A stretch of DNA of 64,000 nt from Parapristionchus giblindavisi (GCA_943737045.1 CALSFV010000037.1:372001-436000); one strand, 5' to 3'. Counted from the first letter of the stretch, positions 30,481 to 42,431 are shown. Notes: generated from the letters alone by a model not told the origin. A program made the numbers and translations.

Positions 30481-32117
30481 GCAACAAGGACTACTATAGT
30501 AGTGTATGTGAAGATAATTACTGGTGGCTGGCCACTTGAGGGTGGCATTCGAGTGATAAGAGTACTTGAATAATCGTTATTATTATTATTCGTATTGTTC
30601 ATAGACTACGATAATTATTGTATTTTCAATATTGTCTATCCATCTGTTGTTAGTAATATGGTGTTTTGAAGTTTCAAGAAGAAAACTATACCGTATTGTT
30701 ATTTTTTATTTCAACGCGTTTAATCAAGAGGTCAATAGGTACTCTCCCCTGAGGGCGTTCGTGGTTGTGGATAAGAATTGAGAGCTGTGACGTGAATGGC
30801 ATATTGCTATGAAACTGATAATTATTGTCATTCTAATCATTCTAATCGATAATCATTCTTTGCGTTTGTCTCGGTTGTGAGCGGTCCACCTCTCGTCTGT
30901 TCTACTCTTACCGAATTAACATCAACAACGTAAAATGATCCCCTCCTAGAAGACTATAGGCAAGTCAGGAGTGGTATGCCTATCATCAAGCAATTGTTGA
31001 CGAAGTATTGAGCGAGGACTTCGTGGGTTAACTCTATCTAATTTTTCTCAATTCTGTTTCATGATTCACTATTCGAAAAGGATCAAGTGTAGCGACTTTG
31101 ACTCTGTAGAACGTCTTAATTGCTGATCAGAGGATGAAGAAGATGAAGAGAATTATGCCCCTTGTATGGGACTAATGGGACCAGAGTAATCTGTCGTTTA
31201 GTGGCAACCGTTCCCTCCCCAATGGTTCTGTGCTTGATTAAGATCATTAAACTGTTAAACTGTTAAACTACCAGTCATCTTCAAAAAAAAACGATCGACC
31301 TCCGCCATTCCTTTCACACGTCCTCATACGTTTGCATGATTGATTTCTCTATGGTATAAAGTAGGTCCGAAGAAGAGATTAGGCCCTCCGGACTGAATAG
31401 TCATTGAATTATCGCTGGCATCCCGCAGGACTTGTGTCTTGAATAACTTGATAAATTACCATTTATACACTCACAAACTATCCCAATATTAGAATCGAAT
31501 GATCTTTGATCTTTGTTGACCTACGGTGAACTATTCCATCTCACACTCCAACTCCAGGAATCATTGGCAAATGAAGTTTAACAAACGGCAAAAAAAACCC
31601 GGCGATTTCGAGTTTCTCTATGTACCCAAATGATTCAAATATTTCCAGTTATTCGATTCTGATTCCGAAGTTTATCTAAAAAAATATTACATCCTCATCT
31701 TACAATTTACAACAATGCCTTTATTATTTTCACGTGGTTTAATCAGTAATTTACGTATTAATATTTCACTAGCCCATGTAAACTTTGTTTGATCTTCAAG
31801 TTCCTTGTTGAATTCATTCATTCATTTATTGTTTAACCACACGGTTGCATGATTATGGTGAATAAAGTTATAATTAGTTTGTGAATGTACACAATCAGAT
31901 AAGGTTCGAAGTAGAGATTTGGCCATCTGGACTGAATTGTCCTTGACTTATCACTTGCCTCCCGCAGGACTTTCTGCGTCTTGAATAACGTGATAACTTT
32001 ACCTTTTACCTTTACTCAATTTTTCTTGTGTGACAAGTCAGTTTATTGTTAGTCTGCGGTCTCTTCACTCTCAACGCTCTCTCACTGTCAATGAACAAAA
32101 GAAATAGTGTGGAGATA

Positions 32118-32247
32118 CCGCACAGGATAAACGAGAGAAGTCCTCAAGTTTGCTTAACTTTCTGCATTGGCAATACTCTCTGGTAGATAAGCTAGAGAGT
32201 GTGGCCAGAGCGGAAAGGTTCAAATTAGCTCGGGTTGTCACTTCAAC
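32118..32247. mobile_element. MITE of the 115-130 bp family
   Basis: Contains GGCAATACTCTCTGGTAGAT, GAGTGTGGCCAGAGCGGAAA and AAATTAGCTCGGGTTGTCAC. Confidence 0.55.
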
Positions 32248-32544
32248 TAGTGTATGCTATGTAATGTACATATCTGTCGGATGAACAAACGTCCTTTCTA
32301 ATAGTTCTTGGAGTTATAGTCATAGTCAAAAACAATCGTAATATTAGAATCGGATGATCTTTGATCTTTGCTGAGATACGGTGAAATATTCGATCTCACA
32401 CTCCAACTCAGAATCAGTGGCAAATGAAGTTTAGCAAATGACAGCAATAAACCCGACGATTTCATGTTTCCCTATGTACGAAAATGATTCATTTTTTAAA
32501 AATTATTCGATTCAGGAAAAATCTTTACAAAAAAAAATCCCTCT

Positions 32545-32706
32545 ATCGGTTATAAAATACACTTGTCACAGCCACAATGCGTTTCTATGTTTAGAGAGAA
32601 AGCACAAGAAGGAAGGGAGGAAAAAGATGGGAGGTGATCGATAGAATATTTCTGTGTTTAGCAGCTAGTAGTAAGGAAATTATGCAAGTACATTTTATAC
32701 GGACAA
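32545..32706. mobile_element. Degenerate TA-family MITE
   Basis: Right end GTACATTTTATACGGACAA is intact; the left end (GGTTATAAAATACACTTG) is diverged. Interior shares TTCTATGTTTAGAGAGA with the five array-borne copies at 40.2-42.4 kb. Confidence 0.6.
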
Positions 32707-32764
32707 TAGCACCAATGTCATTAAATCTAAAATATTATTATCATCTGATTTATTTAGGAGGCCT

Positions 32765-32868
32765 ATGGACTTCATTGAAATTACTAAAGAAATGTATCAC
32801 GACTCACTAACACTCGAAAGAACAAATGGAAGAAATAACGAATGTGCATTCCTAGACCTTGGTATCGT
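32765..32868 (+). pseudogene. Reverse-transcriptase fragment related to the retroelement at 58.6 kb
   Basis: Encodes MDFIEITKEMYHDSLTLERT and then NGRNNECAFLDLGI, matching DFIAITPFIYHNSLSLEKT...AFLDLDI just after the YIDD motif of the intact element. It stops exactly where the fragment at 33871-34200 (opposite strand) takes up the alignment. Confidence 0.7.
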
Positions 32869-33010
32869 GAGGAGAGCCAGGTTTCGGATAATACAACGAT
32901 ATCGGGTTGTGAAGAGGATAAATATGATCGGAACTCGGAAAACTTATTGACAATAGATCTGATATTAAAATATACACAATTGAGAACCGAATGGGGACTA
33001 TCAGAACAAA

Positions 33011-33661
33011 TTAGTTTGATGGACTAGATCCATCCCTCTTATTCTTCTTGGCTGCATCAAGGTCCTTACGGAGAATGACTTGACCATCGAAGATCACAAC
33101 ATCCTCTCCCTTCTCCTTTCGGGCTCTTTTCTCTTGCCGAGCACGGTACTCCATCTGTCTCTGCTCGGCAGTCAAGGATGGCCTTACGTACACGTGCTTG
33201 TAAGTGATAGAACCACGAATGAGATGAGAGGAACGAAGGAAGGACAGTTGGGCATTACGAGTTGGGAACATCACCTTGAGAAGGCGGTGATGAGGAGGCT
33301 TACCGACTTCAGGATCCTTCCTGGCTCCCATCCGAAAGACACAGATGGGGGCCGTGTCAACACCTGCGATATCGAGTAATGCAGTAACAGAGACTTGGTC
33401 CTGCTTAACTCTCTCGCTAGGAATCTCAGAGTCAGATTCCGGAAGGTGCTCGACAACCACCGATCGTTCCCTCTTATCAGACTCAACAACATCACGTGCG
33501 ATGGCCGTCATCTTAGATTTCTGATCTTCGACCATAGATCCGATGAGAACAGCTAAAGACCTGAGCAGAAGATTCAGACCCTTGTCCATCTTGTCAGTAT
33601 CAGGTCCATCGAGGTAAGTATTGAGAGTAGACAAGAGATCAGATGGGGCCTCTCCAGACAC
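33011..33661 (-). CDS. Intronless ORF1-like retroelement reading frame (about 216 codons)
   Basis: Not recognised with certainty. Reading frame is open from GTG at 33661; the first in-frame ATG is about 25 codons in (MDKGLNLLLRS). Hydrophilic and charged: a leucine-rich N-terminal part, a central ERSVVVEHLPESDSEIPSER then FRMGARKD and HHRLLKVMFPTRNAQLSFLR, and a basic C-terminus (YRARQEKRARKEKGEDV). The VVV-x-LPES ... RLLKVxFPTR pattern resembles RRM-like, nucleic-acid-binding ORF1 proteins that accompany nematode non-LTR retroelements. It lies between two opposite-strand RT fragments. It may be a domesticated or dead piece. Confidence 0.4.
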   Translation of the reverse strand: MSGEAPSDLLSTLNTYLDGPDTDKMDKGLNLLLRSLAVLIGSMVEDQKSKMTAIARDVVESDKRERSVVVEHLPESDSEIPSERVKQDQVSVTALLDIAGVDTAPICVFRMGARKDPEVGKPPHHRLLKVMFPTRNAQLSFLRSSHLIRGSITYKHVYVRPSLTAEQRQMEYRARQEKRARKEKGEDVVIFDGQVILRKDLDAAKKNKRDGSSPSN

Positions 33662-33870
33662 AAGGTCAGATGATACCTCATGCCTGAAGGAGGAAGGGGA
33701 AGAAGGGGGATACGCTTAGGGGCCATAATATGATATAGAAATAGGGGGGCTAAGAGAAAGTAAGGCAAGAAAACTAAGGAAATTGAAGGAAAACAAGGAA
33801 ACAAGCAAATAAATTTCAATAAATAAAGGAAATATTGATCGGTCGCGGACAATAGGAAGTGGTCACCTTC

Positions 33871-34200
33871 TTATAAGCGAGACAAGAGAGAGGAATGAGA
33901 CAAGAGAGAGGAATGAGTTCTAAAAAGTCTCCTATGTATTATTTCTTTCGGGTAATCAATAGATATAAAATATTTAACCATCGATTTTATTCTTATTTCG
34001 AAATCATTTAATTTTGAACAGTTTCTGAACGTTCGTATAATCTCTCCATGAAGGGTATTCAGACCCATTCTAATTGGCTTGTAGTGAGGATATCTTATAA
34101 CGCTAAACTGATAGTCATCTGTTTTATTGTACAATGTAGTATTTATTTTACCGTCTATCGTTATATTGATTTGAAGGTTGAATTCTGCACCAGGCGCCCA
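33871..34200 (-). pseudogene. Reverse-transcriptase C-terminal fragment, related to the retroelement at 58.6 kb
   Basis: Encodes LYNKTDDYQFSVIRYPHY and IRMGLNTLHGEIIRTFRNC, matching IYNKTDDYSFKVIRYPHY and LRIGLNTLHGEILRIYRNS of the intact element. It begins where the + strand fragment at 32765 ends. The last codons carry a direct duplication (HSSLLSHSSLLS) from a 21 bp tandem repeat at about 33871-33915. Confidence 0.75.
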
Positions 34201-34204
34201 ATTT

Positions 34205-34415
34205 TCATCCATCTAGCTCAACCATAGACCGAGAACGGCTTGAAAAGGTGATTTTACCGTAATCCCACCCGGGCGTTGCGGGACCACTGGGGCCAAAATG
34301 ACTATGCCCATGGTCGATAACCCCTATGCACAAGTTTTGAGGGTATCGAAATTTTTGGTCTGTGCCAAGCCCCCTCCAGATTTGCCCGACTCTTACGCAA
34401 ACGGCCTCTTAGTAA
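34205..34415 (-). repeat. Dispersed repeat abutting the RT fragment
   Basis: Inverted relative of 6590-6835 with blocks such as GCGTTGCGGGACCACTGG and AAGTTTTGAGGGTATCGAAA. Confidence 0.55.
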
Positions 34416-34473
34416 TTAACGTATTGTGAATTTGCTCACCTACAAGTTTCACGCCAGTTCCGTCTACATTGGC

Positions 34474-34592
34474 GTAAAGCGACACCCCAAGCTAATTTGA
34501 AACTCTCTGCTCTGGCCAAACACTCTCGCTTTCTTTGTCTGCGAGAGAGTATTGCCAATGCGGAGAGTAAAGTTAGCTTGGGGTCTACCTTG
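34474..34592. mobile_element. Intact MITE of the 115-130 bp family
   Basis: GCGACACCCCAAGCTAATTT on the left; GTAAAGTTAGCTTGGGGTCT on the right; central CACTCTCGCTTTC / GCGAGAGAGT. Confidence 0.7.
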
Positions 34593-34756
34593 CGTTCCTC
34601 TTCCAGCTATGGGCTCAACCACCCTACTTCATATATCCCACTGTGATCTTTGATCTCTCTCGGCACTTGAGAGCACGTTATTGAGACTTCCTTCACCTTC
34701 CACATTTCCCATGTCATTTCTCCTTGAACAAATTATTGTTTTATTTAAATCGTATT

Positions 34757-34878
34757 TTAAAGGGAGCGTAACCTCACTCAATGGTCTCTTCGACGCGCAA
34801 TGCTCTCTCGTTGTTAGAGAACAGAAAAATAGGCTGCGCAATGAAGAGACCATTGAGTGAGGTAACGCTCTCTTTAAT
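34757..34878. mobile_element. Palindromic MITE, TTTAAAGGGAGCGTAACC ends
   Basis: Arms of about 36 bp: TTAAAGGGAGCGTAACCTCA then CTCAATGGTCTCTTC, mirrored by GAAGAGACCATTGAGTGAGG. A second, partial relative is at about 15040-15110. Confidence 0.7.
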
Positions 34879-34892
34879 TGTTGAAACATTTT

Positions 34893-36991
34893 CATGATGA
34901 ATTAATTTAATTAAATATCATTTTTGGATGGTGACATGTTATTAGAAATAACTAAGTTTATTGATATTTGATCTTCTTCTCCAACATTGTAATTATCCTT
35001 CAAGGATCGTGCGCAGGATGATGCCTCGAGTTATTATCGATTGGCTAAACGATCTATCGATCTAGTTCGGACAATTTCGTTTCAAATTTTGTCACAGCTT
35101 TGGGTGTATGATGAATAAATAAATAAATAAATAAATATGGTATGAATTGATTTTCTAAATATCAACACTGTGTTTCAGGGGCACTAGGCCGAACCGCTGG
35201 ATTATAACCGACTGGATGGTAACCATTTTACATACTTTGTCTATTCAGTAGCGCATCAAGTCGGTTGTTTGTTATTTATCGATTCTCACTCGACCTAGTG
35301 CCGTTTTAGGCACTATTTCGATAGCACGCCACGTTGCACTGCAATGTGATTCATGAGAGAGAGGACGCCATTAAAGTAAAAGAATAATAGAATTATTGAA
35401 TTTTACATGGTTAGAATTACAACGACCTTACCGTATTGGACAGCCATTTCGTTATGGAACAAGACATTTCGAAACTCGCTCGCATTGAAATTGGAACATT
35501 ATGTAACTAACAAGGAACGAATTTTCAATTTTTTTTAGATATTTGTTTCTTTTTGTTTTTCACAAAATTTTGCTTCTCTTTTTTTCCACACAACATACAT
35601 TCTTACATGTTTAAAACACAATGGCAGTGACATATCACAAAGGTTCCATACATATGTATTGAACTTGAAACACAGACCAGTGAAGAGTTGAATGCATAAT
35701 TTGCTGATCTCCTACCGTACCCTCACACCGTATTCCTACCAGTTAGCAATCAGTTCGGCTGAAACAGTCTTCCATTCTCCCTCTTTTCCCTTCCACTCTT
35801 CCTCTCTTTCATATTGAACAAAAAAACAGACAAGTGAAGTGTTGAATGAATAATTTGCTATGTCACAGCTATTGTTATTACTTTATTAATGCATTGACAA
35901 ATAATATGTACAATAAATAATGTTGATTGCGACGACTGACAAAAGATCAAAGATCAACAAGATGAAATGTGAGAAAAAGTTGAAAGTTTTCCACGGTATT
36001 TTTACTCACACAATAAGCGGTCGTGAGGCGAGTCGGTGAAGTACGTTGCAGACTTCCTATCCTAGATTTCACGCTTGAAATCATTTGTTCCGTAAAAATA
36101 TAAGATCAAAGATCAACTATTGAAACAAGATCGGAGAAATCTCGTGCGTTCCCATTGAGAACGGTCATCTCTCATCAACAACTACCATGATCTCCACGAG
36201 GCTCAATGGGTGAAAGTCACAGAGGATGTATCATTAGTAGGGACAGACTCCTTAATATTCATAGTCAATGAATATTAAGGAGGACGGCCGTATCTCCAAT
36301 TGTTGGTCTCTACTAGTTCGTCTTTCCCATGGTACTCCGATTCGGTGTGTTCGTTTTGGTCGTGTTCAATCTCGGATTGTGAGTTATCTTCTCAAGTGTT
36401 TTCCAACCGAACAATGCACCGGACCGACGTCTTTGGCGTAAGAAGACTAGTCATTCCTGACCTCGTGTAACGTGATAAGAAGTACTGAATACCATCCCGT
36501 ACCATTCTTATACAGGAATAAAATTATTTGATTTGATTTGATTTGAATGAACGCTAAAACAGATATTGATCTTTGATATTTGATCCTTGAACGTTGATTT
36601 TTGATCTTTGGTCTTTAAGAGATCTTTCTGTACTTCGTCAACGCCTCATTCTCCACGATTCATCCGTCGAAATTGTTTTGACCGACTCTAGAAGAAGCTA
36701 ATTAACCTTCTTTAAAAATAATATCAAATTAACATTGTAATCTATATTTTATTCTGATGATATAATTTGTTAATCTCTTTTTGGAACGTGATTATGATTT
36801 TGTGATTTCATCTTTATATTTCATTATTTTTAACCCGGTCGGTCAATTTTCATATACTTCTAATTACATTTGCATACACATGACCTTTCAATCGCACCCA
36901 TTACTAATTAAATTAAATTATGTTTTAATCACTAATTAAGTTAAATTATAATTTTTTCGATCGAACACTCAATTTGTATATTTCATCCAAT
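34893..36991. other. Gene-poor intergenic region
   Basis: No credible exon. Features: a (AATA)n run near 35112-35135; CTTTGATC-type words at about 35940, 36100 and 36560-36640; a perfect 15 bp hairpin at 36248-36282; two similar ACAGACCAGTGAAGAGTTGAATG blocks (35673 and 35828). Confidence 0.5.
36248..36282. repeat. Perfect 15 bp hairpin, loop AGTCA
   Basis: CTCCTTAATATTCAT at 36248-36262 and its exact complement at 36268-36282. No U run follows; function unknown. Confidence 0.55.
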
Positions 36992-37530
36992 ACCAGTCCA
37001 GTCCAGTAAACACCAATCAATTGCGCAATAGTCCCAACCATCCAGAGATCATAAACTAATCCAATGATAAACACCCACAGTACACCATAAAGTTGAACTA
37101 TATTTGTGGCGAATTTATTGACAATTTAATAGATATTTTAAAAATTACCTCTAATCCTCTGCTCACGGCGCGGCGTCTTTCGGCGGTTGTGAACTGTGAA
37201 AAATAATTAGATTATTTAATAACAAAAATAACCTTCTCCTCTGCTTGCGGCGCGGCGTCTTTCGGCGGTTACGCGACGTCTTCTGAACGCAAACTGTTAA
37301 TTGAACTTGATAAGTTGATATGCATCTTCTGTATAACAAAATCAGAGAAGTTTATTTATTCTTTACATTATTCGATATATTTTCAAGTAAGCCAACCGTT
37401 TAGGAATTTAATAGACTCATCGTTATGGTGTACTATGGGTGTTTACCATTGAACTAGTTGATCTTTGATCTCTGGATGGTTAGGACTATAGCGCATTGGA
37501 TTGGTGTGTACTGGACTGGACTGGACTGGT
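36992..37530. mobile_element. About 540 bp TIR element with CCAGTCCAGT ends and an internal direct repeat
   Basis: Inverted ends about 65 bp long: CCAGTCCAGTCCAGTAAACA with ACCATCCAGAGATCA, mirrored by TGATCTCTGGATGGT and GTACTGGACTGGACTGGACT. The interior holds two direct copies of CGGCGCGGCGTCTTTCGGCGG (about 37165 and 37247), unusually GC-rich for this region. No open frame. Confidence 0.65.
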
Positions 37531-39170
37531 CTTTTATGATAACTACGATTAGGTTATTTTTCTATTACATTCCTCAAAAGTTACGCCTTTTACACTTCAG
37601 TGATTGCTGATTTTTCGATTTTTCAACATAAAACATGATTATTGATTAGTTTCATACAACTTATCATTTTCCCATTTTCACAGATAATGGTTGAATTGTA
37701 GTCCACCAATCCTCCGGGGCCCTGTTACTGTACGAAAATAGAATCTGATAATACACAGCGTTAATAAAAATATTTTAAACAGAACTTAATGAACTTACTG
37801 TGAATAGAAACAACATGAACAACCAAAATAAATTGTATTCGTTGAATAATAATAATGCCATGTGGAATGTGATATTTATGAAGAATTAGGTCAATTGGAA
37901 CATCTGTAAAAGCAAAATGTGTTAGAAAAATCATTAAATTCATACATTACAGAGCACGTGATGGAACAGCCGAAATAGAAAGAAAGAAACAAGCAAAATG
38001 AAATGAAAATGATGACTAGTCAGATACAAATTGTTCAAAACATAAATGAAAGATAATATAATCTAGATTTGCATGTAAGTTGCTGAAAGATACTTAATTC
38101 TTGTGAGAATATCGAAATTTACGACAAATTGGTATTGGGCAATTTATCGTAATTCTATGATCATTGAAGCTTTCCTGTTTGGTGTAAACCGCATTATGCA
38201 ATGACCTGTTCTCTTGTTCTATCATTAATTGAATAATACTCAATTTATTGTATCTGAAATTATTATATTTTCTTTTGTAAAAATATACATTTATTTGCGA
38301 AATGTATCTCTTTCTGAATAACGGGATACACCTTACCTTTACCTTTACCTTTTTCATTATGTGACCTAACCAGTCTGAGGTACACCACATTACTTAACGA
38401 CCTCTTCTCTTGTTCTATCATTCATTGAATAATATTCAATCAGGGCCCAAGACCCGAGTAAAGTTTTTGGCAACCCAGTCTTGATCTGGGTTTTCATTTG
38501 TGATCAAGTCGTTTTCAAATTATTGTATCTGAAATTATCATATTTTCTTCTGTAAATATATAATTTCATTTATTTGCGAAACGTATCTCTTTTTGAATAA
38601 CGGGATACACCTTATCTTTACCTTTACCTTTTTCATTATGTGACCTAACCTGTCTGAGGTACACCACATTACTTAACGACCTCTTCTCTTGTTCTATCAT
38701 TCATTGAATAATATTCAATCAGGGCCCAAGACCCGAGTAAAGTTTTTGGCAACCCAGTCTTGAACTTGGTTTTCATTTGTGATCTAGTATTATAGTTTAC
38801 ATGAGATCGAATCCGAAATTTATATCACAGACAAACAAACAATTGTTTTTTTTTGATAACCAAAATTTTGCGAAACGCTCTTAACTACTGTCCTTGGACC
38901 GCCGAGAACAAACAGACAGTCAGATGTGCCTTATCATTTTATAGAATAAAGTAATTTTGGGAAAAGTGATTAACGAGTGTTACCTATGATTTCATTTTTT
39001 ACACCGATAAATATCTATAAAATCTAAACTAAAAAAAGTTTTTTAATGAAATATTTGATTTTACAAGTGTTTTAAAATAAAATTGTAATAATCTTGTGTG
39101 CATTGAAATGAGAAAGATGATGAATGCATTTATTGCTAAATGATAAAATTAATAATACAAATTGAGTGGA
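37531..39170. other. Intergenic region with two satellite core units
   Basis: 37531-38190 shows nothing I can identify. 38190-38500 and 38520-38800 are two units of the satellite core on the + strand. 38800-39170 is the 3' flank of the truncated CAP gene and matches 43760-44073, the 3' flank of the second CAP gene. Confidence 0.5.
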
Positions 39171-39853
39171 TTATTTAGGCTCGTAGACGTTGGTATCGAG
39201 CCAGTTTCCACTGGAATGAATTAAATCAATAATCGATCAATAATGAAATATGGAATAACTTACGCATCTCTGTATTGACAAGCAACGAGAACTTGTTTTC
39301 CACCATCACAAAGAGCCATACCACATCCAAGTTTGGTAGACTTGGCCCAAGCCATCTGGAATAATCAATAATTGAGATATTAGATTAGTATCATTGATCT
39401 ACCTGTGTAGCATGTCCGATTCCAGAGCTAAAGACCGCATTGGTAAGCTTGATATTTGACCATCCATAGTCTTGGAATTCCTTCTCCCATGAATCAGAAG
39501 CTTTCTTTCCCATTCCAACGAATGTCATCTTTATTGATTATTGATTGAATACATTATTAGATATTCCTATAGTACCTTATTGGACGACCACATAGTGTAC
39601 AGATTCTCGCCAAGATTGTTTCTTCCTTTGGAATGAGCAAAGACACAGGTTGAAGCAACCTTCTGCGCTGACTTTTCGATTTCACAGTCCCAGGTCTGCA
39701 ATCGATTAATAAATCAATATAATATCAAATTAAAGTAATCAATAATCAAGTACCATGGCAGGAATTGGAGTTTTAGCTGCAGGCATCCTCCTTCCCTTGG
39801 CAACATAAGTTCCAGCCGAAATTGAACTGCGAAGTTTATTGTGAACATCAAGG
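39171..39853 (-). pseudogene. CAP/SCP-domain secreted protein gene, copy A, 5'-truncated
   Basis: Exons on the minus strand: 39754-39853 (truncated), 39576-39695, 39403-39528, 39264-39355, 39171-39210, all matching copies B and C. Upstream of the codons for VHNKLRSSIS the sequence changes abruptly into satellite repeat (GTATCTGAAATTATT), so the signal-peptide exons and the promoter are gone. The remaining frame is intact and highly similar to the other copies, so truncation looks recent. Confidence 0.85.
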
Positions 39854-40211
39854 TATCTGAAATTATTCTATTTTATTCTGTTAAAATATAATTTCATTTA
39901 TTTGCGCCATGTATCTCTTTTTGATTAACCGATTGCACCTTGCCTATACCTTTACCCTTTTCATGAACTGACCTAACCTGTCTGAGGTACACCGCATTAT
40001 CCAATGACCTCTTCTCTTGTTCTATCATTCATTGAATAATACTCAATCAGGGCCTTAACCAAGACCCGAGTTAACTTTTTGGTAACCCAGTCTCGAACTG
40101 GGTTTTCATTTGTGATCAAGTAGTTTTCAAATTTTTGTATCTGAAATTATTATATTCTCTTCTGTAAAAATATAATTTCATTTATTTGTGAAATGTATCA
40201 CTTTTTGAATA

Positions 40212-40427
40212 TTGACCGTATAAATTACACTTGTTTATTTGGTGCGAGAGTAGCCAACCACTGCCACAATGAATTTCTATGTTTAGAGAGAGCGCACTGG
40301 TGAGAGAGTAGGTAGATCAGAGAGAGCGAGGAAGGAAAGGAGGAAAGAGTGGGGAGTTAATCGATAGTTCTTCCTCTGTTTAGCAGCAGTAGCAATGAAA
40401 TTATGCAAGTACATTTTATACGGACAA
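40212..40427 (+). mobile_element. TA-flanked 216 bp MITE, array copy 1
   Basis: Starts TTGACCGTATAAATTACACT and ends CATTTTATACGGACAA, between TA dinucleotides. MITE-free units read TTTTGAATAACGGGATG at the same place, the expected empty site. Confidence 0.8.
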
Positions 40428-40711
40428 TAACGGGATGCACCTTCCCTTTACCTTTACCCTTTTCATGATGTGACCTAACCTGTCTGAGGTACACCGCATT
40501 ATCCAATGACCTCTTCTCTTGTTCTATCATTCATTGAATAATACTTAATCAGGGCCTTAACCAAGACCCTAGTAAACTTTTTGGCAACCCAGTCTAGAAC
40601 TGGGTTTCATTGTGATCAAGTAGTTTTCCAATTATTGTATCTGAAATTATTATATTCTCTTCTGTAAAAATATAATTTCATTTATTTGTGAAATGTATCA
40701 CTTTTTGAATA

Positions 40712-40927
40712 TTTACCGTATAAATTACACTTGTTTATTTGGTGCGAGAGTAGCCAACCACTGCCACAATGAATTTCTATGTTTAGAGAGAGCGCACTGG
40801 TGAGAGAGTAGGTAGATCAGAGAGAGCGAGGAAAGAAAGGAGGAAAGAGTGGGGAGTTAATCGATAGTTCTTCCTCTGTTTAGCAGCAGTAGCAATGAAA
40901 TTATGCAAGTACATTTTATACGGACAA
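40712..40927 (+). mobile_element. TA-flanked 216 bp MITE, array copy 2
   Basis: Same position and length as copy 1; the start reads TTTACCGTATAAATTACACT, a variant shared with copy 4. Confidence 0.8.
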
Positions 40928-41213
40928 TAACGGGATGCACCTTCCCTTTACCTTTACCCTTTTCATGATGTGGCCTAACCTGTCTGAGGTACACCGCATT
41001 ATCCAATGACCTCTTCTCTTGTTCTATCATTCATTGAATAATACTCAATCAGGGCCTTAACCAAGACCCGAGTTAACTTTTTGGTAACCCAGTCTCGAAC
41101 TGGGTTTTCATTTGTGATCAAGTAGTTTTCAAATTTTTGTATCTGAAATTATTATATTCTCTTCTGTAAAAATATAATTTCATTTATTTGTGAAATGTAT
41201 CACTTTTTGAATA

Positions 41214-41429
41214 TTGACCGTATAAATTACACTTGTTTATTTGGTGCGAGAGTAGCCAACCACTGCCACAATGAATTTCTATGTTTAGAGAGAGCGCACT
41301 GGTGAGAGAGTAGGTAGATCAGAGAGAGCGAGGAAGGAAAGGAGGAAAGAGTGGGGAGTTAATCGATAGTTCTTCCTCTGTTTAGCAGCAGTAGCAATGA
41401 AATTATGCAAGTACATTTTATACGGACAA
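41214..41429 (+). mobile_element. TA-flanked 216 bp MITE, array copy 3
   Basis: Matches copy 1 (TTGACCG start), as expected if copies 1-2 and 3-4 are one duplicated dimer. Confidence 0.8.
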
Positions 41430-41713
41430 TAACGGGATGCACCTTCCCTTTACCTTTACCCTTTTCATGATGTGACCTAACCTGTCTGAGGTACACCGCA
41501 TTATCCAATGACCTCTTCTCTTGTTCTATCATTCATTGAATAATACTCAATCAGGGCCTTAACCAAGACCCTAGTAAACTTTTTGGCAACCCAGTCTAGA
41601 ACTGGGTTTCATTGTGATCAAGTAGTTTTCAAATTATTGTATCTGAAATTATTATATTCTCTTCTGTAAAAATATAATTTCATTTATTTGTGAAATGTAT
41701 CACTTTTTGAATA

Positions 41714-41929
41714 TTTACCGTATAAATTACACTTGTTTATTTGGTGCGAGAGTAGCCAACCACTGCCACAATGAATTTCTATGTTTAGAGAGAGCGCACT
41801 GGTGAGAGAGTAGGTAGATCAGAGAGAGCGAGGAAAGAAAGGAGGAAAGAGTGGGGAGTTAATCGATAGTTCTTCCTCTGTTTAGCAGCAGTAGCAATGA
41901 AATTATGCAAGTACATTTTATACGGACAA
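41714..41929 (+). mobile_element. TA-flanked 216 bp MITE, array copy 4
   Basis: Matches copy 2 (TTTACCG start). Confidence 0.8.
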
Positions 41930-42215
41930 TAACGGGATGCACCTTCCCTTTACCTTTACCCTTTTCATGATGTGGCCTAACCTGTCTGAGGTACACCGCA
42001 TTATCCAATGACCTCTTCTCTTGTTCTATCATTCATTGAATAATACTCAATCAGGGCCTTAACCAAGACCCGAGTTAACTTTTTGGTAACCCAGTCTCGA
42101 ACTGGGTTTTCATTTGTGATCAAGTAGTTTTCAAATTTTTGTATCTGAAATTATTATATTCTCTTCTGTAAAAATATAATTTCATTTATTTGTGAAATGT
42201 ATCACTTTTTGAATA

Positions 42216-42431
42216 TTGACCGTATAAATTACACTTGTTTATTTGGTGCGAGAGTAGCCAACCACTGCCACAATGAATTTCTATGTTTAGAGAGAGCGCA
42301 CTGGTGAGAGAGTAGGTAGATCAGAGAGAGCGAGGAAAGAAAGGAGGAAAGAGTGGGGAGTTAATCGATAGTTCTTCCTCTGTTTAGCAGCAGTAGCAAT
42401 GAAATTATGCAAGTACATTTTATACGGACAA
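42216..42431 (+). mobile_element. TA-flanked 216 bp MITE, array copy 5
   Basis: Last MITE-bearing unit; TTGACCG start but with the GAGGAAAGAAAGGAGG interior seen in copies 2 and 4, so it looks recombinant. Confidence 0.8.

Larger units (their letters stand above)
29487..32764. other. Region upstream of ahr-1
   Basis: No coding exon seen. A GC-rich island at about 30400-30480 is the only promoter-like feature (listed separately). 31140-31250 is a diverged dispersed repeat; 31365-31460 and 31910-32020 are two copies of another repeat with the block CTCCCGCAGGACTT...TCTTGAATAAC. 32118-32247 is a MITE of the 115-130 bp family and 32545-32706 a degenerate TA-family MITE. Confidence 0.5.

Noticed and set aside
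33574..33852. 92-codon minus frame overlapping the ORF1-like frame
   Set aside because: Different frame, hydrophobic/leucine-rich low-complexity content, no family resemblance.
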